Shown: positions 9,191 to 17,312 of the stretch, piece after piece | Position numbering within the stretch: the first letter of the stretch is position 1 | Layout of the letters: each line of letters begins with the position of its first letter | Source of the DNA: CBDCXE01 sp965223725 [NCBI: Nitrospinota bacterium] | GTDB lineage: Bacteria; Nitrospinota_A; UBA7883 | DNA length: 64,000 nucleotides | Reading direction: 5' to 3' | Assembly (NCBI GenBank): GCA_965223725.1 | Contig: CBDCXE010000005.1 | Location: 687,984 to 751,983 of the forward strand | Position numbers and translations under genes: made by a program | The notes under the pieces: generated by a model | Seen by the model: the letters and a program-made list of their open reading frames with translations, nothing else | Database searches by the model: none | Told to the model about the DNA's origin: nothing

Positions 9191-9388
9191 TTATTCGGCT
9201 GGCTCTTTTTTGCAGGTAGATATCCCAAGTAATTGATATGGTGGGCACCAACCCAACAGTCCAGTGACCAAAGGTACGATGCCTATCAATCCCCAGGCGG
9301 TTTGCGGTCCTGCGAAGTATAGTGAGATCAGCCCTAAACCTACCAGAATACGAACAACACGCTCGATTGAGTGGATATTTTTTTTCAT
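9191..9388 (-). CDS. Small DUF2892-type inner-membrane protein
   Basis: 65 residues from the ATG at 9388, chosen for its AAAGGAG site 6 bases upstream. It begins MKKNIHSIERVVRILVG, has two hydrophobic segments (about 10-26 and 31-50), and the motif GLLGWCPPYQLLGISTC near the C-terminus. This is the DUF2892 (YgaP C-terminal-like) pattern with two conserved cysteines, seen in proteins linked to sulfane-sulfur or redox metabolism. No rhodanese is adjacent, so function is not assigned. Confidence 0.75.
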   Translation of the reverse strand: MKKNIHSIERVVRILVGLGLISLYFAGPQTAWGLIGIVPLVTGLLGWCPPYQLLGISTCKKEPAE

Positions 9389-9459
9389 TTTCCGCTCCTT
9401 TATATTCGATTTCATATATATTTGAATTTACTATTATATGTTATGGGAACAGGTTTCAT

Positions 9460-9735
9460 ATGATTAAAGTTGCGATAGCTTTACTTATCATATTGCTGAA
9501 CTCAGAAATTAGTTATGCAAGCCGAGGCTATACTGTCGCAGGTCATTTGGCCTGTGGCAAGCAAGGCTGGCTGTTCGAATTCCAGGAGTTTGCCATGAAC
9601 AAGGATCGATATAAATTACTCGATTATATTAAAGAAAAAAAGTGCACCATACTTAAAGGCGATCTGCCAGTGATCATAACCGATTATCCAGGACTTTTTG
9701 GCACAACCACCGGATTTTTGACCTCTTCCCTTTAA
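9460..9735 (+). pseudogene. Small secreted protein gene, 3' end replaced by IS3 terminus
   Basis: The reading frame from the ATG at 9460 gives 91 residues with a signal peptide (MIKVAIALLIILLNSEISYA) and two cysteines in the mature part (LACGKQGW and KKCTILKG). I do not recognise the family. The last codons (LTSSL and the stop) are encoded by the left inverted repeat of the IS element, which begins at 9719. The native C-terminus is therefore missing and the present one is accidental. Only a weak ribosome site is seen. Whether the product is still functional cannot be judged. Confidence 0.6.
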
Positions 9736-9743
9736 ATTGATCC
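9719..9743 (+). repeat. Left inverted repeat of the IS3 element
   Basis: Begins TGACCTCTTCCCTTTAAATT and ends TCC. It matches the reverse complement of 10925-10948 with about five substitutions and one gap. It supplies the last codons of the upstream gene. Confidence 0.85.
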
Positions 9744-9799
9744 ATTGATAATGCGAGTAATCGGTTAAATTAACCTTGTAACAAAGTGGAGATTTACTG

Positions 9800-10066
9800 A
9801 TGAGGAAGTCGAAGTTCACCGACCAGCAGATAGCTTTCGCCTTGCAACAGGCCGAGACGGGGACACCTGTGGCCGAGGTGGTTCGTAAGATGGGTATCTG
9901 CGAGCAGACGTTTTATCGCTGGAAGAAGATCTATGCCGGTCTCGGCCCAGCTGAAGTTCGCAGGCTCCGCCAGCTTGAAGAAGAGAATGGCCGCCTGAAG
10001 AAGCTGGTGGCGGATCTGTCGCTCGACAAGTCGATGCTGCAGGATGCTCTCAGAAAAAAGTTTTAA
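9800..10066 (+). CDS. IS3-family transposase OrfA (helix-turn-helix)
   Basis: 88 residues: an N-terminal HTH_Tnp_1 domain (FTDQQIAFALQQAETGTP, MGICEQTFYRWKK) and a leucine-zipper region (RLRQLEEENGRLKKLVADLS). It ends RKKF at a TAA that directly follows a slippery A6G run, so most of the active transposase would be made as an OrfAB fusion. It binds the inverted repeats. A GTGGAG-type ribosome site lies just upstream. The reading frame is intact. Confidence 0.92.
   Translation: MRKSKFTDQQIAFALQQAETGTPVAEVVRKMGICEQTFYRWKKIYAGLGPAEVRRLRQLEEENGRLKKLVADLSLDKSMLQDALRKKF
10054..10060 (+). other. Programmed -1 ribosomal frameshift site of the IS3 element
   Basis: The heptamer A AAA AAG sits in the orfA frame two codons before its stop. 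A -1 slip here continues into orfB as VLRPGQQRQLVQEMKD, which is the usual IS407-group junction. This is the standard IS3 mechanism for making OrfAB. Confidence 0.8.
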
Positions 10067-10089
10067 GGCCTGGTCAGCAGCGTCAACTG

Positions 10090-10920
10090 GTGCAGGAGAT
10101 GAAGGATACGTATCGAGCGCCCGAACGCCATATATGCAAAGCGTTTGAGTTTGCTCGCTCGACGATCCGGTACCAATCGGTTGCTCCTGACCAGGCCGTG
10201 TTACGAGCTCGTATTTGTCAGTTGGCGGCAGACCGTCCTCGATACGGTTACCAGCGAATATATACCCTGCTTCGTCGGGAAGGTTGGAAGGTGAACCACA
10301 AACGTGTGTTGCGTTTGTACCGCCTTGAAGGGCTTGGCTTGCGCATGCGGCGCCCGAAGCGTCACGTGTCGGCCAGGAGTCGCGGAGCCCGTGAAGTGGC
10401 GACCGAGCTTAATGAGAGCTGGAGCATGGATTTCGTGACCGACGCTCTGTTTGATGGCCGCCGGTTTCGGGCTTTGACGATAGTCGATAATTTTAGTCGG
10501 GAGAGCCTTGGGATGTTGGTTGACAAGAAGGTTACCGGTGAGATGGTTTCATCATTTTTGACGCAGCTTGTTTATATACGTAGCGCGCCTAAAAGTATTC
10601 GGGTGGATAACGGTCCAGAGTTTATTTCGAAGGCGTTGGACAAGTGGGCGTATGAGCGGAAGGTAGAGTTGGATTTTTCGAGGCCCGGCAAGCCCACGGA
10701 TAACGCTTTCATAGAGTCATTCAACGGAAGTTTTCGGGATGAATGTTTGAACACACATTGGTTCTTGTCAATGGAGGATGCCAGGAGTAAGATCGAGACG
10801 TGGCGAAAAGATTATAATGAATTTCGCCCGCACTCGGCATTAGGTAATAAAACGCCGAAAGAATTTGCGTTGGCTGCCACGGAAAAACAGCCAGCCATTG
10901 AAGCCCGAAAAGTCGCATAA
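10090..10920 (+). CDS. IS3-family transposase OrfB (DDE integrase domain)
   Basis: 276 residues when read from the GTG at 10090; in the OrfAB fusion it enters at the A6G site near 10060. It holds an HTH_21 region (RPRYGYQRIYTLLRREG) and an rve integrase core with the catalytic triad in WSMDFVTD, VDNGPEF and AFIESFNG, followed by the conserved RKDYNEFRPHSALG. All key residues are present, so the transposase looks active. Its stop codon at 10918-10920 lies 28 bases from the right end of the element and overlaps the first ATG of the next gene by one base. Confidence 0.93.
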   Translation: MQEMKDTYRAPERHICKAFEFARSTIRYQSVAPDQAVLRARICQLAADRPRYGYQRIYTLLRREGWKVNHKRVLRLYRLEGLGLRMRRPKRHVSARSRGAREVATELNESWSMDFVTDALFDGRRFRALTIVDNFSRESLGMLVDKKVTGEMVSSFLTQLVYIRSAPKSIRVDNGPEFISKALDKWAYERKVELDFSRPGKPTDNAFIESFNGSFRDECLNTHWFLSMEDARSKIETWRKDYNEFRPHSALGNKTPKEFALAATEKQPAIEARKVA

Positions 10921-11897
10921 TGCCGGACCAAAAAATGGGAAGTGGTCAATCCAAGGTGGAAATCGCCATCATGGGCGCTTATACAGATATGGGCGGCGGT
11001 ATGCGCGGAGCTAATTTTGGCCCCAATGCATTTCGTAATTCTGAAGTTTATGGCGGTTGGGGAATCGCCGATACGCCTAATATGCATGTGTTGGTAGATC
11101 CTTTCAAGGAACTGGTGGCCGCCGATTTCGGTGACGCTCCCATCGACCTGATGAGCACCGAACGAAGTGTGCACGCAATCCGCGATTTCGTACGCAGCGC
11201 GGCGGAGGTCGAATATGAACCGGGTAAGCATGTGATGCCATTCATTATCGGTGGTGACCACTCGCTTATGTATTCCGATGTAGCCGCACTGACGGATGTA
11301 TATGGCGCCGGCAACGTGGGTGTCATCCATTTCGACGCTCATTACGACGCTTCCAAATACTTTATGGGCCATCTGATAACCCATGGTATGCCTGTATACA
11401 GGCTCATAGAAGAAAAGCTGGTGCCGGGTAAAAACTTTATCCAGGTGGGGCTGCGTGGTTACTATCCGGATGCGGACAGCTTTGATTGGATGCGAGAGAA
11501 GGGGTTCCGCTTCCATCCCATGGCCGAAGTCGAAAAGCGTGGGTGGGATCCGGTGATGGAAGATGTGATAAGAGAAGCCAACGACGGCCCCGAATATATA
11601 TTCATCTCTTTTGATATCGATGTACTCGACCCGGCATATGTCCCAGGCACAGGAACTCCGGAGCCGGGTGGACTTACACCCCGTGAGGTGTTCCCCCTGA
11701 TTCGACGGTTATGCGCCGAGAGCAATGTAGTAGGGTTCGAGCTTGTGGAGCTGAATCCATTGGTGGACCCGACCTATGTTTCGGCGATGAACGCCAACCG
11801 CATCGTGCGTGAATGCCTGACCGGTATTGCCATGCGCAAAAAAGGCCTTACCAGCAAGCACTATCTGAGCCCGAAGACTACCAGCCACGGCCGCTGA
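10920..11897 (+). CDS. Ureohydrolase (agmatinase/arginase family), start hybrid with IS element
   Basis: 325 residues as read from 10920. The binuclear-manganese motifs are present: GGDHS, HFDAHYD (His and Asp ligands) and SFDIDVLDPAYVPGTGTPEP. The family hydrolyses agmatine, arginine or a guanidino acid to urea. Agmatinase is the most likely member, but the substrate is not decided by these motifs. The first ten codons, including the possible starts ATG 10920 and ATG 10935, lie inside the IS3 right end. A GTG at 10956 begins the native homology (VEIAIMGAYTDMGGG). The native start and its upstream signals have been displaced by the IS, so expression may depend on the element. Confidence 0.85.
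   Translation: MPDQKMGSGQSKVEIAIMGAYTDMGGGMRGANFGPNAFRNSEVYGGWGIADTPNMHVLVDPFKELVAADFGDAPIDLMSTERSVHAIRDFVRSAAEVEYEPGKHVMPFIIGGDHSLMYSDVAALTDVYGAGNVGVIHFDAHYDASKYFMGHLITHGMPVYRLIEEKLVPGKNFIQVGLRGYYPDADSFDWMREKGFRFHPMAEVEKRGWDPVMEDVIREANDGPEYIFISFDIDVLDPAYVPGTGTPEPGGLTPREVFPLIRRLCAESNVVGFELVELNPLVDPTYVSAMNANRIVRECLTGIAMRKKGLTSKHYLSPKTTSHGR
10925..10948 (+). repeat. Right inverted repeat of the IS3 element
   Basis: Its reverse complement starts TGACCACTTCCCATTTTTTG and ends TCC, matching 9719-9743. It lies within the first codons of the ureohydrolase reading frame. Confidence 0.85.
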
Positions 11898-11923
11898 TAG
11901 CCCTGCTCTCTCAATGATAAACA

Positions 11924-11953
11924 CACACCTATCCCCTAACGGGGATAGGTGTG
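11924..11953. terminator. Strong hairpin between ureohydrolase and tRNA-Gly
   Basis: A 13-bp perfect stem, left arm 11924-11936 and right arm 11941-11953, with a TAAC loop. The arms read CACACCTATCCCC and GGGGATAGGTGTG. It lies between two convergent transcripts (ureohydrolase on plus, tRNA on minus) and probably stops both. Neither side has a clear T tract, so it may not be a classic intrinsic terminator. Confidence 0.6.
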
Positions 11954-11964
11954 CGCTTGTATAA

Positions 11965-12040
11965 TGGAGCGGGCGACGAGGCTCGAACTCGCGACCCTCA
12001 GCTTGGGAAGCTGATGCTCTACCAACTGAGCTACGCCCGC
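11965..12040 (-). tRNA. tRNA-Gly (anticodon CCC)
   Basis: The minus strand folds into a complete cloverleaf. The acceptor stem is GCGGGCG with CGCCCGC and discriminator T. The D arm contains GCTCAGTTGGTAGAGC. The anticodon stem TCAGC/GCTGA encloses the loop TTCCCAA, giving anticodon CCC. The T arm contains GTTCGAGCC. The 3' CCA is encoded (TGG at 11965-11967 on the plus strand). It reads GGG codons. Confidence 0.95.
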
Positions 12041-12091
12041 TATGGCTGCCCTCTGGTATTATACCGCGACTATAAAATAGATGTTAGTTAT

Positions 12092-13285
12092 CTACGATTG
12101 ACTGAACTTGCTCATATAGTCGGTAATCAGCTTGGCCGACCGCAATGAGCTCCCCCTTTCACCCAGTGTTTTTGCGATAACCGAAAGTTGTGTGCGCATC
12201 TCATCCCGTTTAGAACTGTCCAGCAGATATGGCCTGGCGACGCTGGCAATATTTTTCGGTGTGGCTTTCCACTGCATCAGCTCTGGCGCCACCTCTCTGC
12301 CGGCTAGTATGTTGGGTAACCCCGCCCACTTCAGATGGGTCAATGCTTTGGCCAATATGTACGAAAAATTATCTGACCTATAGACAATCTGCATCGGTGT
12401 TCCCGCCAATGTCGCCTGCAAGGTTGATGTTCCAGATTTGCATATCAGGTAATCGCATGCATTGAACAGCTCCCATGTTCGTCCCTTGACTATCGTTACT
12501 TTTGCGCCAGATTGTTTGACCAGCTGGTTTAGCAGATCGGTGGACAGAGAGTCCGCGCATGGGACCATCGCTTTCAGTGGTGTCGCCTTTTGCATGATTT
12601 TAAGCGCTTCCAGCATTATCGGCAGCATCCTCTCCACCTCGCCACGTCTGGAACCTGGGACAAGGCCGACGGCGATATCGTCTTTGCCTATATGAAATTC
12701 CGACCTCAGTTCCGTCCGGTTCTCTATCGGTTCCAGTTCATCCAGGATCGGGTGACCGACAAATTGGGCGCGCACGCCCCGCTTTGTATAAAAACTCTCT
12801 TCGAAGGGAAACACAACAATCATCAGGTCCACATATTTTCGGACGGCGTTGACCCGATACTTCCGCCACGCCCAAAGTTGTGGGCATACGTAATAGAAAA
12901 CCGGAATCCCGTACTGGTCCGCCGCCTTTGCAACGCGAATATTGAAGTCAGGATAGTCGACCAGGATCACTGCGTCATACTCTCCCTCTTTCAGTTTTGT
13001 TTTAATCTCGTTAAGAACTTTCAGGAAGAAACCGAACCGACCCATCAGGTCGGCGACGCCGACAGATGACATCTGCTCTACATCGTAGAGCGTGTTCACG
13101 CCCGCCTCTCTGGACCGGCTCCCGCCGATACCCTCGATTTTCACACCAGGGATCAGCTGATAAAGATGCGAACAGAGCCGACTCGCGTATACATCGCCAG
13201 ACTCTTCGCCAGCTATGATCAGTATCTTGCGTGGCCTGGTGGGCGCCTGCGGCAGGCTTATATCACGTTGTACCTCATCTGCCAT
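12092..13285 (-). CDS. lpxB: Lipid-A-disaccharide synthase
   Basis: 397 residues. It begins with a Pro/Arg-rich leader followed by the family signature KILIIAGEESGDVYASRL. YYVCPQLWAWRKYRV and GLVPGSRRGEVERMLP follow, and the donor-site motif LICKSGTSTLQATLAGTP is complete. It is a GT19 glycosyltransferase that condenses UDP-diacylglucosamine with lipid X at the inner membrane. It overlaps the 3' end of the upstream GT2 gene by 28 bases, so the two are read from one message. Only lpxB of the lipid A pathway lies in the window. It confirms an LPS-bearing outer membrane. Confidence 0.95.
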   Translation of the reverse strand: MADEVQRDISLPQAPTRPRKILIIAGEESGDVYASRLCSHLYQLIPGVKIEGIGGSRSREAGVNTLYDVEQMSSVGVADLMGRFGFFLKVLNEIKTKLKEGEYDAVILVDYPDFNIRVAKAADQYGIPVFYYVCPQLWAWRKYRVNAVRKYVDLMIVVFPFEESFYTKRGVRAQFVGHPILDELEPIENRTELRSEFHIGKDDIAVGLVPGSRRGEVERMLPIMLEALKIMQKATPLKAMVPCADSLSTDLLNQLVKQSGAKVTIVKGRTWELFNACDYLICKSGTSTLQATLAGTPMQIVYRSDNFSYILAKALTHLKWAGLPNILAGREVAPELMQWKATPKNIASVARPYLLDSSKRDEMRTQLSVIAKTLGERGSSLRSAKLITDYMSKFSQS

Positions 13286-13971
13286 ACTCTGTATACGGCC
13301 TCCAGGATAATTTTGTTGGACATTTTCGATTTGCCTTCGGCGCGCTCTTCGAACACAATCGGTATCTCCTTGATACGCATACCCAGCTTGCTGGCCCGGT
13401 AGGTGACTTCGATCTGGAACGAGTACCCTTCCGACTTTATATCATCCAGCGCCAGTGCGGCAAGGGTTGTCTTCGCGCGGAAACATTTAAAGCCGCCGGT
13501 CAGGTCCATGTATGGTAGTGACAGCAAAATGCGTGAATAGAGGCTGCCCCCTTTGGAGATATACTCCCGGATCGCTGACCAGTTTTTTACGCCTCCGCCA
13601 GGGATGTAGCGGGAACCGATGACAAGGTCGGCGTCTTTAATTGCCTCAAGGAATTTTGGCAGGTACGAAGGATTGTGGGAAAAATCAGCGTCCATCTCGA
13701 ACACATATTCATACCCCTTTTCCAATGCATACTTAAAGCCACGTATATATGCGGTGCCAAGGCCCAGCTTGCCGGAACGCCTTATAAGGTCAAGCTTGGC
13801 AGCGCCATCAATGATCAGCTTCTCCACATGATCCCCGGTGCCATCGGGGGAGTTGTCGTCGATTACCAGGATCGATATTTCCGGGGTCCATTTGCGGATT
13901 TCATTTATCAGTTTTTCTATGTTTTGGATCTCGTTATATGTAGGAAGAATGATCAGGCTTTCCGATTCCAC
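13258..13971 (-). CDS. GT2 polyprenyl-phosphate mannosyl/glucosyl transferase (Dpm1-like)
   Basis: 237 residues of a GT2 catalytic domain without C-terminal membrane anchors: LIILPTYNEIQNIEKLI at the start, VIDDNSPDGTGD, then the DXD in FEMDADFSHNP, and GSRYIPGGGVKNWS. This matches soluble polyprenol-phosphate-mannose synthases. Such enzymes make lipid-linked sugar donors for periplasmic GT-C transferases; a GT-C-type protein is encoded at 49.5-50.9 kb. The gene is first in a two-gene minus-strand unit with lpxB. The sugar used cannot be told from sequence alone. Confidence 0.85.
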   Translation of the reverse strand: MESESLIILPTYNEIQNIEKLINEIRKWTPEISILVIDDNSPDGTGDHVEKLIIDGAAKLDLIRRSGKLGLGTAYIRGFKYALEKGYEYVFEMDADFSHNPSYLPKFLEAIKDADLVIGSRYIPGGGVKNWSAIREYISKGGSLYSRILLSLPYMDLTGGFKCFRAKTTLAALALDDIKSEGYSFQIEVTYRASKLGMRIKEIPIVFEERAEGKSKMSNKIILEAVYRVWQMRYNVI

Positions 13972-14115
13972 TATATAAGCACCTTACGTCTTGACGACTA
14001 TTAAATGATTGCAAAAGCGTAATGTTATAACATTTCAGTTACTTTATGTTAATTTAGTGTTCGATGAAAAGGATATTGTTTCCAAATACAGAACCTGGAC
14101 TTTTGAAAGAGAATT

Positions 14116-14472
14116 ATGGATAAAATCAATACTGAAGAGAGCCAGAGGCCCTGGGGATATTACGATATTTTATCTGATTCGGACGATTGCAAGGTAAAGC
14201 GCATCACTGTATATCCAGGTAAAAGGCTCAGCCTGCAACGGCACCAGCGTCGGTCGGAGCATTGGTATATCGTGCAAGGCTCTGCCATGGTCACCCTGGA
14301 CAGCAACACCTATGTTCTGGAAAGTGGCGGCTCGATTGATATACCGAAAAACTGTTCGCACCGGATTCAAAACCAGGGCGCCACCGATCTTGTGTTTATA
14401 GAGGTTCAGACCGGCGAATATTTCGGTGAGGATGATATCGAGCGGCTGGAGGATGATTTCGGGAGAATCTGA
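14116..14472 (+). CDS. Cupin, mannose-6-phosphate isomerase type II-like
   Basis: 118 residues beginning ESQRPWGYYDILSD, then CKVKRITVYPGKRLSLQRHQ, HWYIVQGSAMVTL, and IPKNCSHRIQNQG. This is the cupin fold with the metal-binding His/Glu set of the C-terminal half of bifunctional ManC/AlgA enzymes. Stand-alone domains of this kind interconvert mannose-6-phosphate and fructose-6-phosphate. It lies 30 bases upstream of a sugar transferase, fitting surface polysaccharide synthesis. The guanylyltransferase half is absent. Confidence 0.8.
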   Translation: MDKINTEESQRPWGYYDILSDSDDCKVKRITVYPGKRLSLQRHQRRSEHWYIVQGSAMVTLDSNTYVLESGGSIDIPKNCSHRIQNQGATDLVFIEVQTGEYFGEDDIERLEDDFGRI

Positions 14473-14501
14473 CAACAGGATGACCCTTTTATCCGAAAAT
14501 C

Positions 14502-15074
14502 ATGGGCCTTATGTTAAAACGTATATTTGATTTGACACTGGTTATAATCATGGCTCCGTTCGCCATGGTTGCCATGGTTTTTATCGCTTTGGCCGTCAAG
14601 CTCACTTCCCCCGGACCGGTTCTTTATTTTTCCGAAAGGGTTGGGCGCAATAAAATTAATTTTTCGATGGCAAAGGTCCGCTCGATGCGGACAGACACTC
14701 CGGCGGTGGCCACGCATCTTCTGACCGACCCGGATAAATATCTGACCCCGGTCGGCGCTTTTTTACGCAGCGCCAGCCTTGATGAGCTGCCCCAACTGTG
14801 GAACATCGCGAGGGGCGATATGAGCTTTGTGGGCCCCCGCCCTGCCCTGTTTAATCAGGACGACCTGGTGGCGCTGCGGGAAGCCAACGGCATCACCTGC
14901 CTGACGCCGGGCCTTACTGGCTGGGCGCAGATTAATGGTCGTGACGATCTGTCCATACCGGATAAAGTGAAGCTGGAAACTGAGTATCTGGAACGGCGCA
15001 GTTTTTCATTTGATATATATATACTGTTTAGAACCGTATGGGACGTATTGGCTGGCAGAGGAGTCACCCACTAA
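14502..15074 (+). CDS. Undecaprenyl-phosphate sugar-phosphotransferase (PglC/WcaJ core family)
   Basis: 190 residues. A single hydrophobic reentrant segment lies at about 5-33 ([20 protein letters not shown]). The catalytic core follows, with the motif [20 protein letters not shown] then GPRPAL, and the C-terminal [14 protein letters not shown]. These monotopic phosphoglycosyl transferases move a sugar phosphate from a nucleotide sugar to undecaprenyl phosphate, starting O-antigen, capsule or exopolysaccharide synthesis. The protein is the minimal core form without the extra N-terminal membrane domain. No glycosyltransferase cluster follows, so the pathway is incomplete in the window. Confidence 0.9.
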   Translation: MGLMLKRIFDLTLVIIMAPFAMVAMVFIALAVKLTSPGPVLYFSERVGRNKINFSMAKVRSMRTDTPAVATHLLTDPDKYLTPVGAFLRSASLDELPQLWNIARGDMSFVGPRPALFNQDDLVALREANGITCLTPGLTGWAQINGRDDLSIPDKVKLETEYLERRSFSFDIYILFRTVWDVLAGRGVTH

Positions 15075-15093
15075 CCCAGGAGGCGCATGCCCG

Positions 15094-15591
15094 CTATTTG
15101 CGCCAATGCCGGGCCAGAAGGTATTTAATGATGTATCCGAACTGGGCATGGTTCATCGGTTTATCGAAAATGAAATCTACTCCCTCGCCGAAATCGTTCC
15201 ATTTCACTACCCAGCCATCGTCATTCATCCCGCTGCCTTCCATTTTTTCAAATGGAGAAAGGATTATAATGAACTCTGTATCCGGCTTTGAATTACGAAA
15301 CTTTGCGAAGTCAACTTTGTCCATAAACTGACGATCCACAATGATCAGATCAAACTCCATATCGTTGATCTGCATTAAATCATTTTCCGATTCGAGAGCA
15401 ATCATCCAGAAATTAATATTGGCTTCATCCATGATTTTTGCAAACGATTCCTGCATAAACAGCGTGACCGCTTTAGCTGTTTCCTCGCCCCAGCACAAAG
15501 AGAGCGCCAATGGGTACTCTTTATTATCGCTGGGATAGGTAATGTTTGTTAATTCGGGTGTTTTATCAAATATATTTATTTTTTGCTGCAT
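15094..15591 (-). CDS. Degenerate receiver-domain protein
   Basis: 165 residues from the ATG at 15591; a TTG at 15639 would add 16 residues. The fold resembles a receiver: a candidate phosphoacceptor Asp in DLIIVDRQF, the beta-4 strand FIIILSPFE, and the conserved Lys in DFIFDKPMNHAQF. However, the acidic pair normally found after beta-1 is missing (ALSLCWGEE instead), and a long insertion follows beta-4. It is probably a pseudo-receiver acting by protein contact. It is divergent from the NtrC-type regulator. Confidence 0.55.
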   Translation of the reverse strand: MQQKINIFDKTPELTNITYPSDNKEYPLALSLCWGEETAKAVTLFMQESFAKIMDEANINFWMIALESENDLMQINDMEFDLIIVDRQFMDKVDFAKFRNSKPDTEFIIILSPFEKMEGSGMNDDGWVVKWNDFGEGVDFIFDKPMNHAQFGYIIKYLLARHWRK

Positions 15592-15902
15592 TGGATCCAA
15601 CTTTGAAAAATCGGTGTGATCGGGGCGCTTAACTAGCAATTATCCTGTGGACGCTCTAATTTAGAGCAGATAAAGAAAATTGTCGAATTGATATCAGATA
15701 TTTATTTAACCCTTTTCTATTAAATTATTATTGATAAAATATTAAGCACATAATGTGCCCAAACCAATGCGCGATCTGATCCGATTGTTTACAAATGTGT
15801 TGGCCATGGCATTTGAATGTTGGTTGGATATGTTTGGTTCTTGGTTTGGCAAAAGTGACCTAAAAGGTTAAAATCTGATGATGCGGATATTTGGAGTGGA
15901 AT
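15592..15902. promoter_or_regulatory. Divergent intergenic region with two perfect palindromes
   Basis: This AT-rich gap of about 310 bases separates a degenerate receiver gene (minus) from an NtrC-type regulator gene (plus). It contains the perfect odd palindrome GCTCTAATTTAGAGC at 15653-15667 and a second, GCACATAATGTGC, at 15746-15758. Both have a single central base and could be operators or short hairpins. I looked for a sigma-54 -24/-12 pair and found none. No gene or RNA was recognised. Confidence 0.4.
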
Positions 15903-17306
15903 GTGGGTGATATAGTTGATGGTCAATATCGTTTGCTTGTAGTCGATGATGATGAAGCAACATTAAAAGTTATCAGAACATACGCCAACCAGAACAAAAA
16001 GCTATACTTTCACGGCGCGACCCAACCTGGCGAGGCCATAGATATGGCCAGGGAACAAAACTTCGATATAGTGCTTACTGATTATAAAATGCCGCAGATG
16101 AACGGCCTGGAATTGGTGGAAAAATTAAAAAAGATAAATCCGGAGCCGTACTACCTGATAATGTCCGCCTATGCCGAGCTGGAGACAGCGATTAATGCAG
16201 TTCGCGCTGGAATGTTCGACTTTCTTATCAAGCCGTTTGGTCAGGATGAATTTGAAAGAGCCATCGAAAAAGTCGGCTCTAACCTTGACCTCAAACGAGA
16301 GAACGTACAGCTGAAAAAACTGGTAGGCGAGCATACCGGGGATAAAAATATGCTGGGCAGTTCGCAACAACTTGATGAAGTTCGGGAAAAGGTAAAACTG
16401 TTTGCCAGCTCCGACGCTCCTGCTCTGATAACAGGAGAAACCGGGGTCGGCAAAGAGCTGGTGGCCAGAATGCTTCATAACATGAGCCCAAGACGAGATC
16501 AACCTTTCATAGCCATTAACTGTAGCGCCTTTGCGGCCACACTGCTGGAATCAGAACTGTTCGGCCATGAAAAAGGCGCCTTTACCGGGGCGGACACTAA
16601 AAGAATCGGGCGATTTGAGTTTGTCGGCGAAGGTACGATTTTCCTGGATGAGATTTCGGAGACGCCTATGCCACTGCAAGTAAAATTATTGCGGGTGTTG
16701 CAGGAAAAGGAGTTTGAGCGTGTCGGCGGTAATAAAACCTTACCATTGAAAAGCAGAATCCTCTCCGCTACCAATCGAGACCTGAAAGCAGAAATTGAAG
16801 AAGGACGGTTCCGGGAAGACCTTTATTACAGGCTCAACACACTGCATATAGATATACCCCCGCTGAGGGAACGGCCGGAGGATGTCAAGGATCTTGCATT
16901 GCACTTTATGTTGAAATATAATGCTCTTTATAACAAAAAAATAGAATCTGTTAGCGAGGAAGCGTCTGAAACAGTTATGAATTTCGTCTGGCCTGGTAAT
17001 GTCCGACAACTTGAAAACGCCATAGAATACGCCACACTCTGTTGCAATGGGACGACTATCGAGATGGAGCATTTGCCAGGAGACCTGCTTATAAATGAAG
17101 ACGCTGGTAATATTGTTACGGAAAAGGTCTCGGCCAAAGCTCACGGCGATGATGGCAAATTTATGGACCAAATGACCGCCATGGAAAAAGAGAAAATAGT
17201 TGAAGCGCTCGATAAAAACAAATGGAACCGATCAAAGACGGCGCGGGTGCTCGGTATGACGAGAAGACAGCTTATCGATCGTATAAGGAAATATGATATC
17301 GAATGA
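15903..17306 (+). CDS. NtrC-family sigma-54-dependent response regulator
   Basis: 467 residues from the GTG at 15903, preferred because GGAG lies six bases upstream; a TTG at 15891 adds four residues. Domains in order: receiver (LLVVDDDEATLKVI, Asp in IVLTDYKMPQMNG, Lys in FLIKPFG), AAA+ sigma-54 activation domain with Walker A ALITGETGVGKE, the sigma-54 contact loop GAFTGAD, Walker B GTIFLDEI and R-finger region LRERPEDV, and a Fis-type helix-turn-helix (NRSKTARVLGMTRRQLIDRI). All core residues are intact. No kinase is adjacent. It lies next to the minus-strand msh-like block, so pilus control is possible but unproven. Confidence 0.93.
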   Translation: MGDIVDGQYRLLVVDDDEATLKVIRTYANQNKKLYFHGATQPGEAIDMAREQNFDIVLTDYKMPQMNGLELVEKLKKINPEPYYLIMSAYAELETAINAVRAGMFDFLIKPFGQDEFERAIEKVGSNLDLKRENVQLKKLVGEHTGDKNMLGSSQQLDEVREKVKLFASSDAPALITGETGVGKELVARMLHNMSPRRDQPFIAINCSAFAATLLESELFGHEKGAFTGADTKRIGRFEFVGEGTIFLDEISETPMPLQVKLLRVLQEKEFERVGGNKTLPLKSRILSATNRDLKAEIEEGRFREDLYYRLNTLHIDIPPLRERPEDVKDLALHFMLKYNALYNKKIESVSEEASETVMNFVWPGNVRQLENAIEYATLCCNGTTIEMEHLPGDLLINEDAGNIVTEKVSAKAHGDDGKFMDQMTAMEKEKIVEALDKNKWNRSKTARVLGMTRRQLIDRIRKYDIE

Positions 17307-17312
17307 TCGATA

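Larger units (their letters stand above)
9719..10948 (+). mobile_element. IS3-family insertion sequence (IS407-group-like), 1,230 bp
   Basis: The element holds orfA and orfB with a -1 frameshift site and is bounded by matching imperfect inverted repeats at 9719-9743 and 10925-10948, both starting TGACC(T/A)CTTCCC from the outside. Length and the orfA (88 aa)/orfB organisation fit the IS407 group. There is no matching short direct repeat in the flanks (TTTT on the left, ATCC on the right), so either one end was rearranged or an adjacent deletion removed a target duplication. The left end truncates a small secreted-protein gene and the right end reaches into the 5' end of a ureohydrolase gene. 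Confidence 0.88.

Noticed and set aside
15640-15902. Sigma-54 promoter for the NtrC-type regulator or the divergent gene
   Set aside because: Candidate GG...GC pairs do not have the required ten-base spacing or flanking consensus.
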